This document shows positions 46,561 through 58,249 of a stretch of DNA of 64,000 nucleotides, one piece after another (positions within the stretch are counted from its first letter, which is position 1; every line of letters begins with the position of its first letter). The DNA lies in assembly GCA_033026295.1 (NCBI GenBank), contig CM065189.1:13831203-13895202 (forward strand). Direction: 5' to 3'. The stretch is from Channa striata (lineage: Eukaryota; Chordata; Actinopteri; Anabantiformes; Channidae). Made by a program: the position numbers and the translations under genes. Under the pieces are notes generated by a model. The model had not been told where the DNA came from. It made no database searches and saw nothing but the letters and a program-made list of their open reading frames with translations.

Positions 46561-47299
46561 CGCTCCTCATGTGATTTATTTCTTCTGATGAAGCTTCCAT
46601 AACTGATATAATATAAGATAAGCTATTATTTTACTCAACATGATATTTGATGCACTATGTGATAGTACATATGTATTTAGGCTTTAAGTAATCAGTTGAC
46701 AGGGATGAAACATTTGCACTACAGTAATTATTATTTTACTATAACTTTTGTATACACTCCTCGAGTATTTTTGTTACTTTTGATACTAATACTTGTACTT
46801 AATATATGTATTGGTTAATATAGCCTAATACATAAACACAGTACATATATGTATATGGCTATACCACAAATGTTATTTCATCATAAGAAGTACAGTATGT
46901 CACAAAGGATTCTAAAATGTTAAAAATAAACAGGTAAACTTAAAAAAGTTTGCATAATTCTTTGATTCATTTCTGACAAATGAACATTTCTATTGGCTCA
47001 ATTTCAAAATAAGAGGGTGCAAACATTTGCACTCAAATGTATTTTATGCCAACCAAAGTAATATATGCAATATGTCTCTAACTACTACTAAGTGGCCAAA
47101 GTCTGATTATGATAAACAGTTTAACTTTGCACTAATGATTGGTTAAATAAAATAATAATAATAATAATAATGGTTGATTATAATAATAATGGTTATGATC
47201 ATTTTTAACATTATGCAACAGCTGTAAAGGGTGTAAACAGTGGTTTTTTGTTTGATTCCTTTTTCTCTGAATTCACATAATGTTTTGGTGACCCTATTT
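46561..47299. other. Non-coding DNA with an (AAT)n run
   Basis: AT-rich sequence. Imperfect (AAT)n repeats lie at 47149-47190. No gene was recognised. Confidence 0.6.
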
Positions 47300-47524
47300 A
47301 AAATTATTGCAGGAGACAAAACATTAGAACCACTACTTAATTTAATGCATCCCAATACAACTCCACCAACTACTATGAACTGAGTAATAAAAACCTAGTA
47401 CAATTATCCCCTTATTGAAAGTTTCAACCAAAAAAACTGAAGTTATAACCTTGTAAAAGTTGAATTCATGGCAGAGCTGCTGTATTGGATTGGATTATAT
47501 TGTACAGAAGTGGCCAGTGAGTGT
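47300..47524 (+). mobile_element. MITE-like repeat, copy B
   Basis: This is the second copy of the repeat at 45840-46050, in the same orientation and 1.46 kb away. It begins near ACATTAGAACCAC and ends near AGAAGTGGCCAGTGAGTG, a terminus shared by several fish DNA-repeat families. Non-coding. Confidence 0.62.
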
Positions 47525-48548
47525 ACATATTCTGAACCGATGTTGTCTTGGAGTGGATGGTAGTCACATACTTCCCTCTATGAAAGTATGAATGTACAAA
47601 CTGCAAATTAAGTGGTTATTTAAACAGGGTATTTTTATTCAGTGCGAGAAAGAAATGCCAGTAGGATATTGCTAAGAAATTGCTGGTTATGAGTGTTCAG
47701 ATGAAATTACTGCAAAAGATGAATGGTGATGAATAATGAGGAACTCTAGGTTCCAAATTACAATCATTGTTTGGCCAATCATACACAATTATAGATATAA
47801 GGGTTATATGTAAGTGTGTTTAAAGAATAAGATAAAATACAAAAGTTTTTTAAAATGCGATTGCCCAAACCCATCTCTCGATTGCTTGACATTTGTTCAA
47901 CTCAAGGAAATTTTAATAAATGTCACTCATAAAGAGTAAATCCCTTCAAGTGTTACATCTTACAGGTACTTTACTAGACAAACACACCTCACTAATGACA
48001 GCAGGATTGCAAATTCTTAAGGTTCTGACAAATGTGTCTATAAATGTCACTCGGCTCAGGCCAAGCTGCAGTGTTTTTCCCCATTTGCATTGCTGGCTCT
48101 GCTCATTACTTCCACCACGTTTTTTCAGTCAAAGTAATTTTTGCTTTCATAGGAAAATCAGTCCACCAATAACCACAATAGGTGAAAACAAGTAAGACAG
48201 TATTTATCTCTCTTTTGCAGGCATTCATTGTAGAGTTGATGACCCATATCTAAGTCCCCACGGTTCAGAGGCATTGCAGCTCGTTTCGGTGTGTTTATCT
48301 GTGTGTTTGTGAGATGAACACTGTGTTTTAAAAAAAAAGAAAAATGGTTTTCACCAAGGAGGGTAATGAGTGTGCACCTGTGTTCTGTGTACATGTGCGA
48401 GTGTGGGTGTGACTGTCCTGTGTTTTTGTGTGTACTTTGACAAACCGGTGAGTGTGCACGCATCCATGCCTCGCTGTTTTTATTCATGCCGTGTGTAGAA
48501 ATCTCATCACATGTTTACTCACTTTCTTATGCAATGATGGGATTCTGA

Positions 48549-48587
<39 letters not shown>

Positions 48588-51500
48588 CGGAGAGCTACTT
48601 ATTCAGTGATAAAAGGCAAGCCAGAGGGAACCCAGTAATTGAACTCCAGTGAGCGAAGCTTGGAAGCACCATGCCGTATCCAGGGTAATAAGAAAAAAGT
48701 TATTATTCACCTCAAAGACACACACAGACACATACACACACACTCACAGCACACTACGCTTATTGGGACACACACAAAACTGACATACTTAGCTAAGAAC
48801 AGCACAAGAACAGCAACATGCTATTAACACAGCAAAAGTCAAACGTTTACAGTCTATCATTTTAGACATATAGGCGTACTGTACCGAGTTTGAGGAGTGA
48901 TGAAGATTAGTGCATGCAGCTGTTGCATAAGCAAATATTTTGGGGAATTATTGACTTTCACACTCTCTCCCTCCTGCTGTTCCACTGAATAAATCAGAGG
49001 TCTGTCTCTCACTCCCCTCTCTGTGGCTATGTTCAGTACGTTTGCAGGAAGGAATCCACAATGTGCTCAGCTATCAGTTCAGCTGCAGTACTGCAGTGCC
49101 AGTACAGCACAACAGTGGGAATGTATGCACGTGCATCAGGCTCATGTTCTCATATGCAGCACAAGCAAGCTGTACCTGCAGAGTCACACAGGTAGATCAC
49201 AAACAGACATGCAGAATGTGAATTATAGTTTATAACTAGTGTTAGTCAAGCTCTTATATACTGTATGACTGTATCTTCCTTGTGTACATGCACGGCGTCT
49301 CGGTAGTTAGAGTGTTCTTAAACCCCATACATGCTGTATCACCGCATGTATGCAGCTCTTTGCCCTATTTCTTTGTGACAACAAAAATGCTGGAACCCCA
49401 TGTAGAAAAGTTGTGATATTTATGATGATATTTATTAGATCCATTTAGTGGCAAAATTTGTTTGCGTTATTTTAACTTCTTATTTTGTTTCCATACTCTG
49501 CACCCTACTGCAATCAAATGCATATATAACATATATATTAAAAATATAAATAGTTTATGTAATAAATTAAGTTAAGTTTTTGAATGACTTTCACCTTGGG
49601 TCTTAACAAAATCTGAATTTCTAAAATCAGTTTTTAAATGTACTGTATTTAATTGAAGTTTATTATTATTATTATTATTATCATTATTATAATGTCCATT
49701 TATGCTAGCTTCCTAGTCAATTCTAGTCTGTCACCTGATGTTCATTTACGCAGGACGTAAAAAATATATATTTACAATACAACAAAGACTGCCAACATGT
49801 CGAGGCAGGGAGGTGACAATAAAAATAAGATGAGAGGAAAAGAGAAGAAAACCTTCCCCTCTTTCTTCCTGCTGAGAAAGGTGGAGAGAAAAGCAAGTTT
49901 TCTTTTTTAGTTCGTCTATAGAGTCACAGCTTTCCTCCATTTATTCTTGCTACCTGCCTTCCCATGGGAGTCGGTGGCAACTAAAACACTCAACACACAC
50001 ACACACACACACACACTGGCATGTTACATGGCAATCGGAGCAAAACATAATCTTTTCCCCAAGATGCAATCGTCCACAGTCCACTTTAATCTCAATCCAC
50101 CCCTCACACCAATAAATAACAACCCCAGATGTGATTATCCCTTAGACTTATCGATCCTCCGTTACTGAAACCCTATTGATCTATTCCACAAGATTGCTTC
50201 AATGTGTGCGGATGTTTCTACAAAATGACAAAGGGGAAGCAGTTATGTGTCCTAGCTGCCTGCTGTGTATGCCGACTCTCACCGGGGTGCTGGGTTTGTG
50301 AGTCAAAGCCTGCTGCATATCGACAAGGTCAACGAGTACAAGGTCTTTGATGGATACACACATGTAATGATGCACAAGTGAATGATGCTCATGCATCAAA
50401 AGCACCTAAGGACTATCTAATTATTTGTGGGTAAGCATCTATCCAGGTACATTTGTGTGTGTGTGTGTGTGTGTGTGACAGAGAAAGAGAGAGAGACAGA
50501 CACTGACTGACACCATCCTTGTTTGGGATTCAAAAGGGTAACAGGTTTTCAATCAGTATGCGGAGGGACACTTAACATGAAGGAAGCCGGAACTGTGACA
50601 TCAATTGCAGCTTAAATGTCAGCAAAAGTAGCACATAAAATGATTATATCCTGCTTCCAATTACATACAATACTTGTTCCTAGCTCATCTTTTTACCAAG
50701 ACAGCTATGAGGTTATATTTATTCTGTAGCCCGTAGGTACTTTCTGTCACAACAAGGAAATTAGTGATTGTGTGGCACTGTTAGCACACTAGCACTGGAA
50801 GCCGTGCTGGCCAGGTAATCAAATACTAACTACATATCATTTGCATTGTTGTATCTTCTGTCATCAAAATATTGTAAATCTAGCGTGGCATATTTGCTGG
50901 ATAGGGCTGGCTGCCTTTCTCAGCCTCTGCCAAGTGTATGGCAGGTGATGGTCAACCCTGTTTCCTAAAAAACTGTTCCTGTGTAACTAAACTGGAAATA
51001 TTATTGTGTTTTTGTAGAGAATGCAATGAGTGGATGATATTTGTTGTATGTGTTATAATACACAGGTCTGTCATTGACCTCAGAATCCCAGGTCTGTCAT
51101 ATGACAGTCGTTAGTTTGACCTCGGAATTTCATGAGTGGTTAAATTAAAGGCGACAGAAGCGTTCATGGTTTTGTGATAAATAAATATGTTGTGTTGCAA
51201 AAGTGCATATTTTGGCAGTGAGGAAAGGTAAATATTGTACTGTACACAGACAGGACTGGATGTAGTTGTGTTGCCGACAATATTACATTTTTGTGGAATA
51301 TTTTATACATATATTTAAGGTCAACACATAAGCAATTATTATTGAATTCATTTGTTACTTTTACTTAATAATAGTTCCAATTAGCTTAATATTGACAGAT
51401 CCTTTGTTGACCTTTTAGCCCTCCTCCATAAGAAATTCTGCTATAATGGCTTCAAGTCTCTGGTAAAGGTTGTGGGAACTTCACAGTCTTTCCATTAATT

Positions 51501-51890
51501 GCACAAATATAAAACTAATTTTAAGTGTCCTGTTTCGCTCCAGGTAGGAGAGCAAACACACAAACTTCTGATGAGGGAACTGATGATTTAAAAGAGCACT
51601 GAATTGTGATACTGCACTTCTGTTTATCACTTTAGAAAAGCTGTGTAAAAAGAGTCCGGAACTTGTGAAGCTGTATTTCGATGTGATTAGTCACTTTTGT
51701 GATTTAAAGTCTGAGGACAACATTTTTCAGTAAACAGAACAACACATAATTTTACCTTCTTCCACTTTAAAAATGTGTAATGGTTTTGTGCCATTTACGT
51801 TTTCAACACCATGTTTAGGAATTAGAAGTTTAACCTCCAAAGACATTAATCTTCACTTTAAAATTTTGACAGCACTTTCATCAAAATCGT
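47525..51890. other. Non-coding DNA with CA arrays, no gene recognised
   Basis: Microsatellites: (CA)17 at 48550-48583, (CA)12 at 49993-50016, (TG)12 at 50453-50477 running into a GA-rich tail, and (TTA)n near 49661-49685. Between them lies ordinary AT-rich sequence. CCCATTTGCATTG near 48080-48092 contains an octamer-like ATTTGCAT word, without further support for a function. Confidence 0.6.
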
Positions 51891-51990
51891 TCAGTCTGGC
51901 TAGAGGTTACTGCAATGCTCTCTAGCAAACCACCTCGAACATGGATCCGCTGAAGAAAATTGCTCAATAATGACTGGACCTTATCACAGG
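51891..51990 (+). pseudogene. Small LINE (L2/CR1-like) RT C-terminal fragment
   Basis: Plus-strand translation gives GYCNAL then, past a stop, MDPLKKIAQ. It corresponds to the SRLDYCNALLxGLPxxxxxPLxxIQNAAAR segment of L2/CR1-type elements. It is only about 30 codons long and diverged, with in-frame stops, so assignment is tentative. It is not joined to any recognisable flanking LINE sequence. Confidence 0.45.
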
Positions 51991-53669
51991 GCTTCTTGTA
52001 ACTTCAGTGGGGACAGCAAATCCCATTTAGCTTGAAATGTCTCAAAAGCTTTATTTTTTCTCTAATATTTTCAAGCGATTAAAATTGGCCTCACCTTAGA
52101 AATACTAAGGTACTCAGAGGTACTCAACAAAATAGTTGAGTACCTCTGTGAGGACTGTATCAGCACTAAGTGTAAATTGTTGACTGCAATTCATTCAGTC
52201 TCCAAAAACTTACGTTACTATACAACCATACTGCATCCAACATATACTAATCTATCAACCTCCAGTTGATGTTAATATAATACTAACTATTAGAGCATTG
52301 CATGGCTGTATTTCGGCAGTTATTTTCAGCCGCTGGTTTGGGTAAGAGGAACACTGAGGACTGGTTTATCTAGAAAACTGTAACATTTCATTTTACATAC
52401 ACTGACTAATTGCTTTCAAACATTTCAAACAGTTTTCTCTCTAAGAAGAAAGTTAAATCAAGAGACACAGCATCCTGAGAGCACAAAACGACAGAGATTA
52501 CGTCATCCAAAGGGATGTTTCAAAATGAAATCAGGGGCTGCAAGCTGACAGGCTCACCTGACTGAAAATGTAATTTCAGTTCTGTAGTTTCAGTAATATG
52601 AGGACACAAATTGAAATTTGGAAGTAATTGTTGTACTTGGAGGCTGTTGGAAATAACTTCCTTGCTGGAACCCTTCAGTTGACTATTTCTGGATACACAG
52701 ATAAAAGAGAAAACAGTGATTATCACTCAGAGTTGACAACATGAAATTACAGGTGGTGGTGGATGAAAGGATAGATGATTAGTGGAAAGCATGTTCGGAC
52801 GGAGAGATGAAAAAGTGTCTTCCATGAACCTTATGTGGGACTTGCATTCATGGCATTTTCTGTGAGAAAGGTCGCGTCTGAGGCACGGGCCACACGGGCC
52901 ATAGCCAGCGTCAAATTGTTAGCGGGTTAGACAGTTTCAAAAGGGAAATCATGGTGAGTACAACGACCACAAACACACACCAACTACACTTAAAAACTAC
53001 GTTCACAAGATTAGTGTCACTGGAGATAGATGATGTGCTGAATCTGTGTTTCAGTGATTTACATCTTGAAAATAGTTCATTGTTTAAGCGTATTTGACAA
53101 TTTTTTTAGCTCCTTCTGATCCACTTGTGTCTGGAACTTAATCACCTTGAGGCAAACATCAAATTAAATAACGGTTTTAAGTGAAGTATGGTCTTTTGTC
53201 TCAAACTTCCCCTTTTGTGTGACAAAGAGGAAATCAGCCAGAATGTTCTGAATAAGAACAACAAAGTTTATGATGCTAAAATCTCTCCTCTTCCCTGACA
53301 ACTGAGTGGCATCTGTAACCACGGCCTACTGTATCCCATCATCACCACAGAGGTCGTGATTTTTCTGAATATACGCGCAAGTGTTTTAAAACTCAGAGTA
53401 CTGCAACTTTAGCAAAGGTCTGAGTTTTAGTTGCCATGCATGTAGAAATGTGACATTTCCGAGCAGTTCTGAGCTGTCAGCACTGACAAAGTAAAAAAAA
53501 AAAAGACAGCCCATATGGTCAGTTTTGGAAAGCTGTGCTCAAAGTGAAATAAAATGGACTGTAAAGTCACCTTTGAAAGCACTTCTAAAAGAAGTCAAGT
53601 GCACACTGTGAAAAGTACCATGTGTGCATGTATCTTGACATCTCTTGCTGTGTCAGGGGCCTCTGTTCT
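51991..53669. other. Non-coding DNA with one hairpin
   Basis: A 14-bp perfect inverted repeat lies at 52115-52148 (CAGAGGTACTCAAC, AAAATA loop, GTTGAGTACCTCTG). No gene was recognised. Confidence 0.6.
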
Positions 53670-53714
53670 GATCCCTCCCTCCCCCTCCCCCTCCGAGGGA
53701 GTGAGGGAGGGATC
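53670..53714. repeat. 12-bp-arm hairpin with C-rich/G-rich loop
   Basis: GATCCCTCCCTC (53670-53681) is exactly complementary to GAGGGAGGGATC (53703-53714). The 21-nt spacer holds CCCCTCCCCCTCC followed by GAGGGAGT. The minus strand therefore carries several G3-G5 runs in close succession (G-quadruplex-capable), and the plus strand can fold into a GC-rich stem. Confidence 0.9.
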
Positions 53715-56395
53715 ACTTCTTCTTCAAAGTCTCACTTTCATCTCTACTCCATCACACCATCCTCTGGGGAAGGGCAAGGGGGAGCTGCACAAGCAGACAG
53801 GACTGGCTTTTTACACATCCATCTCCTCCCTCTCATTCTCCCTTCCTCTGCATTTTTGCAGGGCGCTGTTAGCCCTCTTTGACCTGAAACTTTATGGAAG
53901 TTGGGTTATTCATTTGCTCTCCTCTGTTCCATCACCTTTACTAATTTCATCTAATAGTCTGTTATAATAGGATAAACACAAGTTTAAGTGCAAGATACAT
54001 CTGTTTTATTTTCAACATGATTGGTTGTTTTAATTACTTTTTATATCTTCAGCAGCCATTTACCATCCCTACAAGTGCCATTATTTGCGGCTCTAGCGAT
54101 GTTTTTAGTGACTGTTTCCACACAGAATCACAGTGTAAGTGAATGTTTCAGGAAATCCCAATCTAGATGAAATTACCTGGATTCTGCTCAACCTTGATCC
54201 TCATCTAAAAGGACTGTCGGAGACACTCTGCTCTAAAATGCCACACCTCAGACAACAAACTGTGGGTGGCAAGCTATTTGCAGTGTGTGTCCTAACTTCA
54301 CGATGGAGTCGTATACTTTCAGAGCCCCCCCCCCACCCCATCTCATCCCCCCCTCACTTCCTTCCCGTGGGGACAGAGTAAATTTACTGCTTTTGGTTCC
54401 CATGAGTTTGTGAAATGCTCTTCCAACAGACTAACACAACCTCAGGGATGGTTAACACTCAAGTCTGGGATTTACACCCTGCATGATCACTTTGCTGCAT
54501 TATCCCATACAGACACACACTCATGTACACTCACACACACGCACACACATGCACACATGGCTGTGAGATGGTGCCAGTCTCATTTCTTTCCAAAGGGATT
54601 TGACTGGGATTAGTGTGTAAAAGCCAGTAACCACTTGATAATGGTGTATGCTTGTTTGTGGTTCTGATCTTCTCACAATGTGTGTATGTGAGACAGTGTG
54701 TGCATGCTTTTGTGTCCCTTTTTATTTTGGCCACCGGTCAAAGAGGACACTTCATTATCTGCAAGCAGCCTTTCATCCCATGAAAATCTCATTTAAATCT
54801 CTCTTTGACTGCCTCGACTCCAATATAGTGATGCGGTTTCCTCTTTTTTAGACTAAGTAACTGTCATATTTTCGTTGCCTATAATTTGCAACAACTTCAG
54901 ATTTCCCTTTGGTCTCTCTATTATACGCTCTGCCGACACTAATAGATTTGGAGGCGAACAAATGCACAAGTTATTACACTTTCTTTGAAGTAATTAAGAA
55001 GAAAGTTATCATTTAGTTATTTTTTCAGTAATTTCAGGCCAGTCAAAGTTGAGCCAAAATTGAAACACTCCTCTATAGCTGCAGGATATGAAACATTACT
55101 GTGAGCACTTGAGACAATTTTCTACAAATCACTGATTTTCTTTATTGAGCTGAAAAAATAATTAAGGTGGCAAAGTTGGGTTATTAAGGACACTTAATTT
55201 GTCCATTTTTACATATTAACAGGACATTAACCCTATTCAACAAGCGACATATTCAGAGGGAACTATAAACTCTCACTGTTGTTGTACAACTAGCGGAGAT
55301 TTTGCTGTATAATGATTATTCAGCCAGTGGTTGAATAACTTTTCAATAAGTGGGAGAATTGTTTTGTTTCTGCAATACTTATACTCTGTAAAAACAGTAA
55401 AATGTGTATTTTAATGTCAGTCATTTCTAACTATTATTACATTTTGTGTTTGTTCTGTGTCTTCCTCCTGCTTCATCACGAGCTATTAAGACCTCACCAT
55501 CAAGACATGTGACTGTTGGTGGATCCCCTGCACTACAAAATTTTGGCAAAGAAAATAGAGCCGTTTTACACCCATCTGCAATATGATCAGAAATTCCTAC
55601 CCTGATATGATAATGATCATATCCTGAAAACAATTACATCACAATACATTCCCCCCCTAATTTTCAGTAAAATGACCACATGGGAAGGACAATTTGTATT
55701 AGGGACTAAAAGTTCTTGTATTAAATGATTTTCTTCATAAAACATTTGTGCTAATATTCTGTTTATTATAATATACAGGACATTTTGTGGCATTGATCCA
55801 AATATTATGTCCACACTGTTTCTTTAGTAGGTGGGAGTGGGATTACTCTGCTGTGGGCACAGTAGAACACAGGCTGTTTTTTTTATTTTGTTTTTTTTTA
55901 CAGATGAGATAGATTTCAAGTTAAAATGTATTTACTTTTTTATGTTTATTTTTGAAAGTACTTAAAGATCCATAATCAGTAAAACAAGAGAAGTAGTAAA
56001 GCCCATTAAAGTTTTTAAGTACAGTTATTTTCCAGTCAACTGAGTAACAGAAAAGGAACAATTCCACCAACTGGACCGTCCAGCAGCCCCTCACAGCTGT
56101 GTTGTAAGCTAATGTTAACAAGTAAACACAGGAACTACGTGTTTTATAGAGGAGCTTAAGCTTTACACCCCAACTTTTCATGAGAATGGTCGTTGATTTC
56201 CGTTTTTTTGGCTCGGCATGAGTAAAAACACAAACTACCTTTGTTAATCTTCACTCTTCTCTGTTTGTGTTTGTCACTACACTGCTGCATCTGTGACAGA
56301 AAGCTGCCTTGTACTGCCAAAAACTTTGATCTGTGACACAAACCTGATCATGTGAAATCACAGGTGTTTTTGTATTGTCGTCTGCTATATATATT
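53715..56395. other. Non-coding DNA, no gene recognised
   Basis: It includes a C-run at 54325-54335 and a CA-rich patch at 54511-54560. Open frames are short and unassigned. Confidence 0.55.
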
Positions 56396-56608
56396 ACATT
56401 TACCAGATGCTTTTATCCAAAGTGACTTACAGAGTAATTTGGTACACACACACACAAAGTCATTGGCTGCAACACAGGGTTGCTTACCTGGCCCACTGGG
56501 AGCAACTGGGGGTTTGGTGTCTTGCCCAGGACACTTCGACATGCCGCAAGGAGTCATTGACCCTGTGGTCCGTGGACGACTGCCTTACCAACTGAGCTAC
56601 AGCCGTCC
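56396..56608 (-). mobile_element. tRNA-derived SINE with L2-type tail
   Basis: On the minus strand the head GGACGGCTGTAGCTCAGTTGG (complement of 56588-56608) gives the A box. The region holding the B box is deleted or scrambled (near 56545-56565). The body shares GTCCTGGGCAAGACACC and CCAGTGGGCCAGG words with the 12.85-kb copy. The 3' end reads GTAAGTCACTTTGGATAAAAGCATCTGGTAAATGT (complement of 56396-56430), nearly identical to the L2 tail at 10062-10095. A CA run lies inside (56445-56455). Confidence 0.82.
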
Positions 56609-56860
56609 AGCTACTGCTCTACATCTAAATAAGGCCAAGAAGAAAACCACTTGTTCTACACGGTGTGCACAATTATTAGGGTAGTGATTATTTTGACCAT
56701 ATCATCATTTTAGCCATAATTTCCAACTCCAAGCTGTAAAAACTTGAATGCTTATTGGATTTAATGCATATCAGGTATGTGGGAGGGTGTGGCCCAAGGA
56801 GATCAACACCCTGTATCAGGGTTTGCATGATGATAAAGGCAGATTCTTTCCTCAGGAAAA

Positions 56861-57453
56861 ATGGAACAAAAAAGAGATTTAACTGACTCTGAAAAGTCAG
56901 AAAATGTAAAAAGTCTTTCACAGGGATGTAGCAATCTTGAAATATGAAAGATATTGGGACGTGATCACAGAAGCATCAAACGTTTTGTAGAAAATAGTCA
57001 ACAGGGTCGCAAGAAATGTGCTGAGAAAATTAACCGCCAAAGATTTGAGAAGAATCAAGCATGAAAGGTAAATGGTCTGCACTTATATAGCACTTTTCTA
57101 CCTGTTGGTACTCAAAGCGCTTCACACTGCTTCTTATCTTCTTTCACACTCACATTCATACAGTGATGGGGGAGCTGCTATTCAGCTGACCAACACTCAC
57201 TAGGAGCAACTAGGTGGGCTTCAGTGTCTTTCTCAGGGACACTTTGACACGTGACTAGAGGAGCCGAGGATCAAACCAACAACTGTAAGATTGGTGGACG
57301 ACCGTGCTACCATCTGTGCCACAGTCGCCCGTGTGAATATGAAGCTACCAGGAACCCATTATCCTCCAGTGCTGCCATAATCCACAACTAAAGTACGAGG
57401 TGTTCAGTTCTCAGAGACATGGCCAAGGTAAGAAAGGCTGAAACCCGACCACC
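56861..57453 (+). pseudogene. Tc1-like transposase N-terminal part, inactive
   Basis: The frame from ATG at 56861 reads KRDLTDSEKSENVKSLSQGC, then after a stop KILGRDHRSIKRFVENSQQG and RKK. It corresponds to the paired DNA-binding domain at the start of the transposase. After the SINE, sequence resumes with the words for EATRNPLSSSAA and VLRDMAKVRKAETRPP (57341-57453). The catalytic DDE domain is wholly absent. At least one in-frame stop, one small deletion and the SINE insertion disable it. Confidence 0.93.
57066..57338 (-). mobile_element. SINE inserted in Tc1, with ATGAA target duplication
   Basis: The repeat splits the Tc1 reading AAGCATGAA|...|ATGAAGCTACCAGG. ATGAA occurs at both edges (57061-57065 and 57339-57343), a short target-site duplication. 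On the minus strand the head GGGCGACTGTGGCACAGATGG (complement of 57310-57330) and B-box-like GGTTTGATCCT (complement of 57267-57277) are tRNA-like. The tail end (57066-57125) is GTAAATGGTCTGCACTTATATAGCACTTTTCTA..., different from the L2-like tail of the 12.85- and 56.4-kb copies. Confidence 0.87.
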
Positions 57454-57455
57454 AT

Positions 57456-58249
57456 GGTAGCTGCCCCCTTACCCTGGAAGTTCCTGGAGTTTGATTTTGG
57501 TACCACCCCCTGAGGGACGCTAATATTTTGCTCCCAGAACAGGTGTTCAAATCCTTTTATTCACAGAGAGCTTAGTTTTAAAAAGAGCGTTTAGCATTTA
57601 ACTTCAGGCAGCCTGAATCATTCCCTCCTAATTTTCTTTTTTTGTTTTTCTTTGTAAAATTCTTCTTTGTCATGAACAAGCGTCATTCAGACAGTATGGA
57701 ATGAGCAATGTATGACAAACCTATCTGAAAGACCTCACAGCTAGAAAAGAATATGAAAATGCTTTTGCGACAATCCCGGTGTTCCATTCTTAGGAGCCTC
57801 ACTTTGTTGAATTCATTCAGAGAATATAATTTACCAGTGGTAGTAGTGTTAGTACAAACTGAAAGATGGGGCTGGTCTTTCTTAAGATAGCAGTTTTTTT
57901 TTTTCACTGCTGAAAACATTTAGAAGCAGACAATGGCACAGTGATTGAGCCGTAAAGCATCACAACTGACCTAGATATAAAAGTCGAAATGAAAATAATG
58001 TTATACAAGTGCATCGCAATAAGTCCAAGGAATCCAAAGGATTTAAATGCCTGCAGAAAAAATAAAACTGCCGGCACATTGTCAAACGAATTTAGAATGA
58101 AGCCTTCATCCAAGTCTGTTAAAAGCACATCTGAAGACACAGAAATAGAAACTAAAAACAACAAATCACATCACACAACCACGGGTCCACGTACCATCCC
58201 ACCAATGTAAATGTTGTTTAAATAACGGTCAACCATTGCAAATGTGTAT
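57456..58249. other. Non-coding DNA with a weak exon-like block on the minus strand
   Basis: On the minus strand a pyrimidine-rich acceptor-like stretch ending TGTGTCTTCAG (about 58136) precedes an open segment to about 57972 that ends TATATCTAG|GTCAGT. It would encode a hydrophobic peptide (SFGFLGLIAMHLYNIIFI within it). I know no such protein, and T-rich DNA readily gives hydrophobic frames. I do not call a gene. Confidence 0.3.

Larger units (their letters stand above)
56657..57455 (+). mobile_element. Third Tc1-like element, 5' half, split by a SINE
   Basis: It starts after TA with GTGTGCACAATTATTAGGG, the terminus of a widespread Tc1-like element in fish and frogs. The family's leader words follow (AATGCATATCAGGT-TGTGGGAGGGTGTGGCCC...GATCAACACCCT), then transposase from 56861. 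Sequence breaks off near 57455 after GCTGAAACCCGACCACC, so the 3' half is missing. A SINE (57066-57338) interrupts it. Part of the 5' leader is also deleted compared with my memory of the family. Confidence 0.93.

Noticed and set aside
49288..49325. tRNA/SINE-head-like words GGCGTCTCGGTAGTTAGAG
   Set aside because: No B box follows at the expected distance and no SINE body is present.
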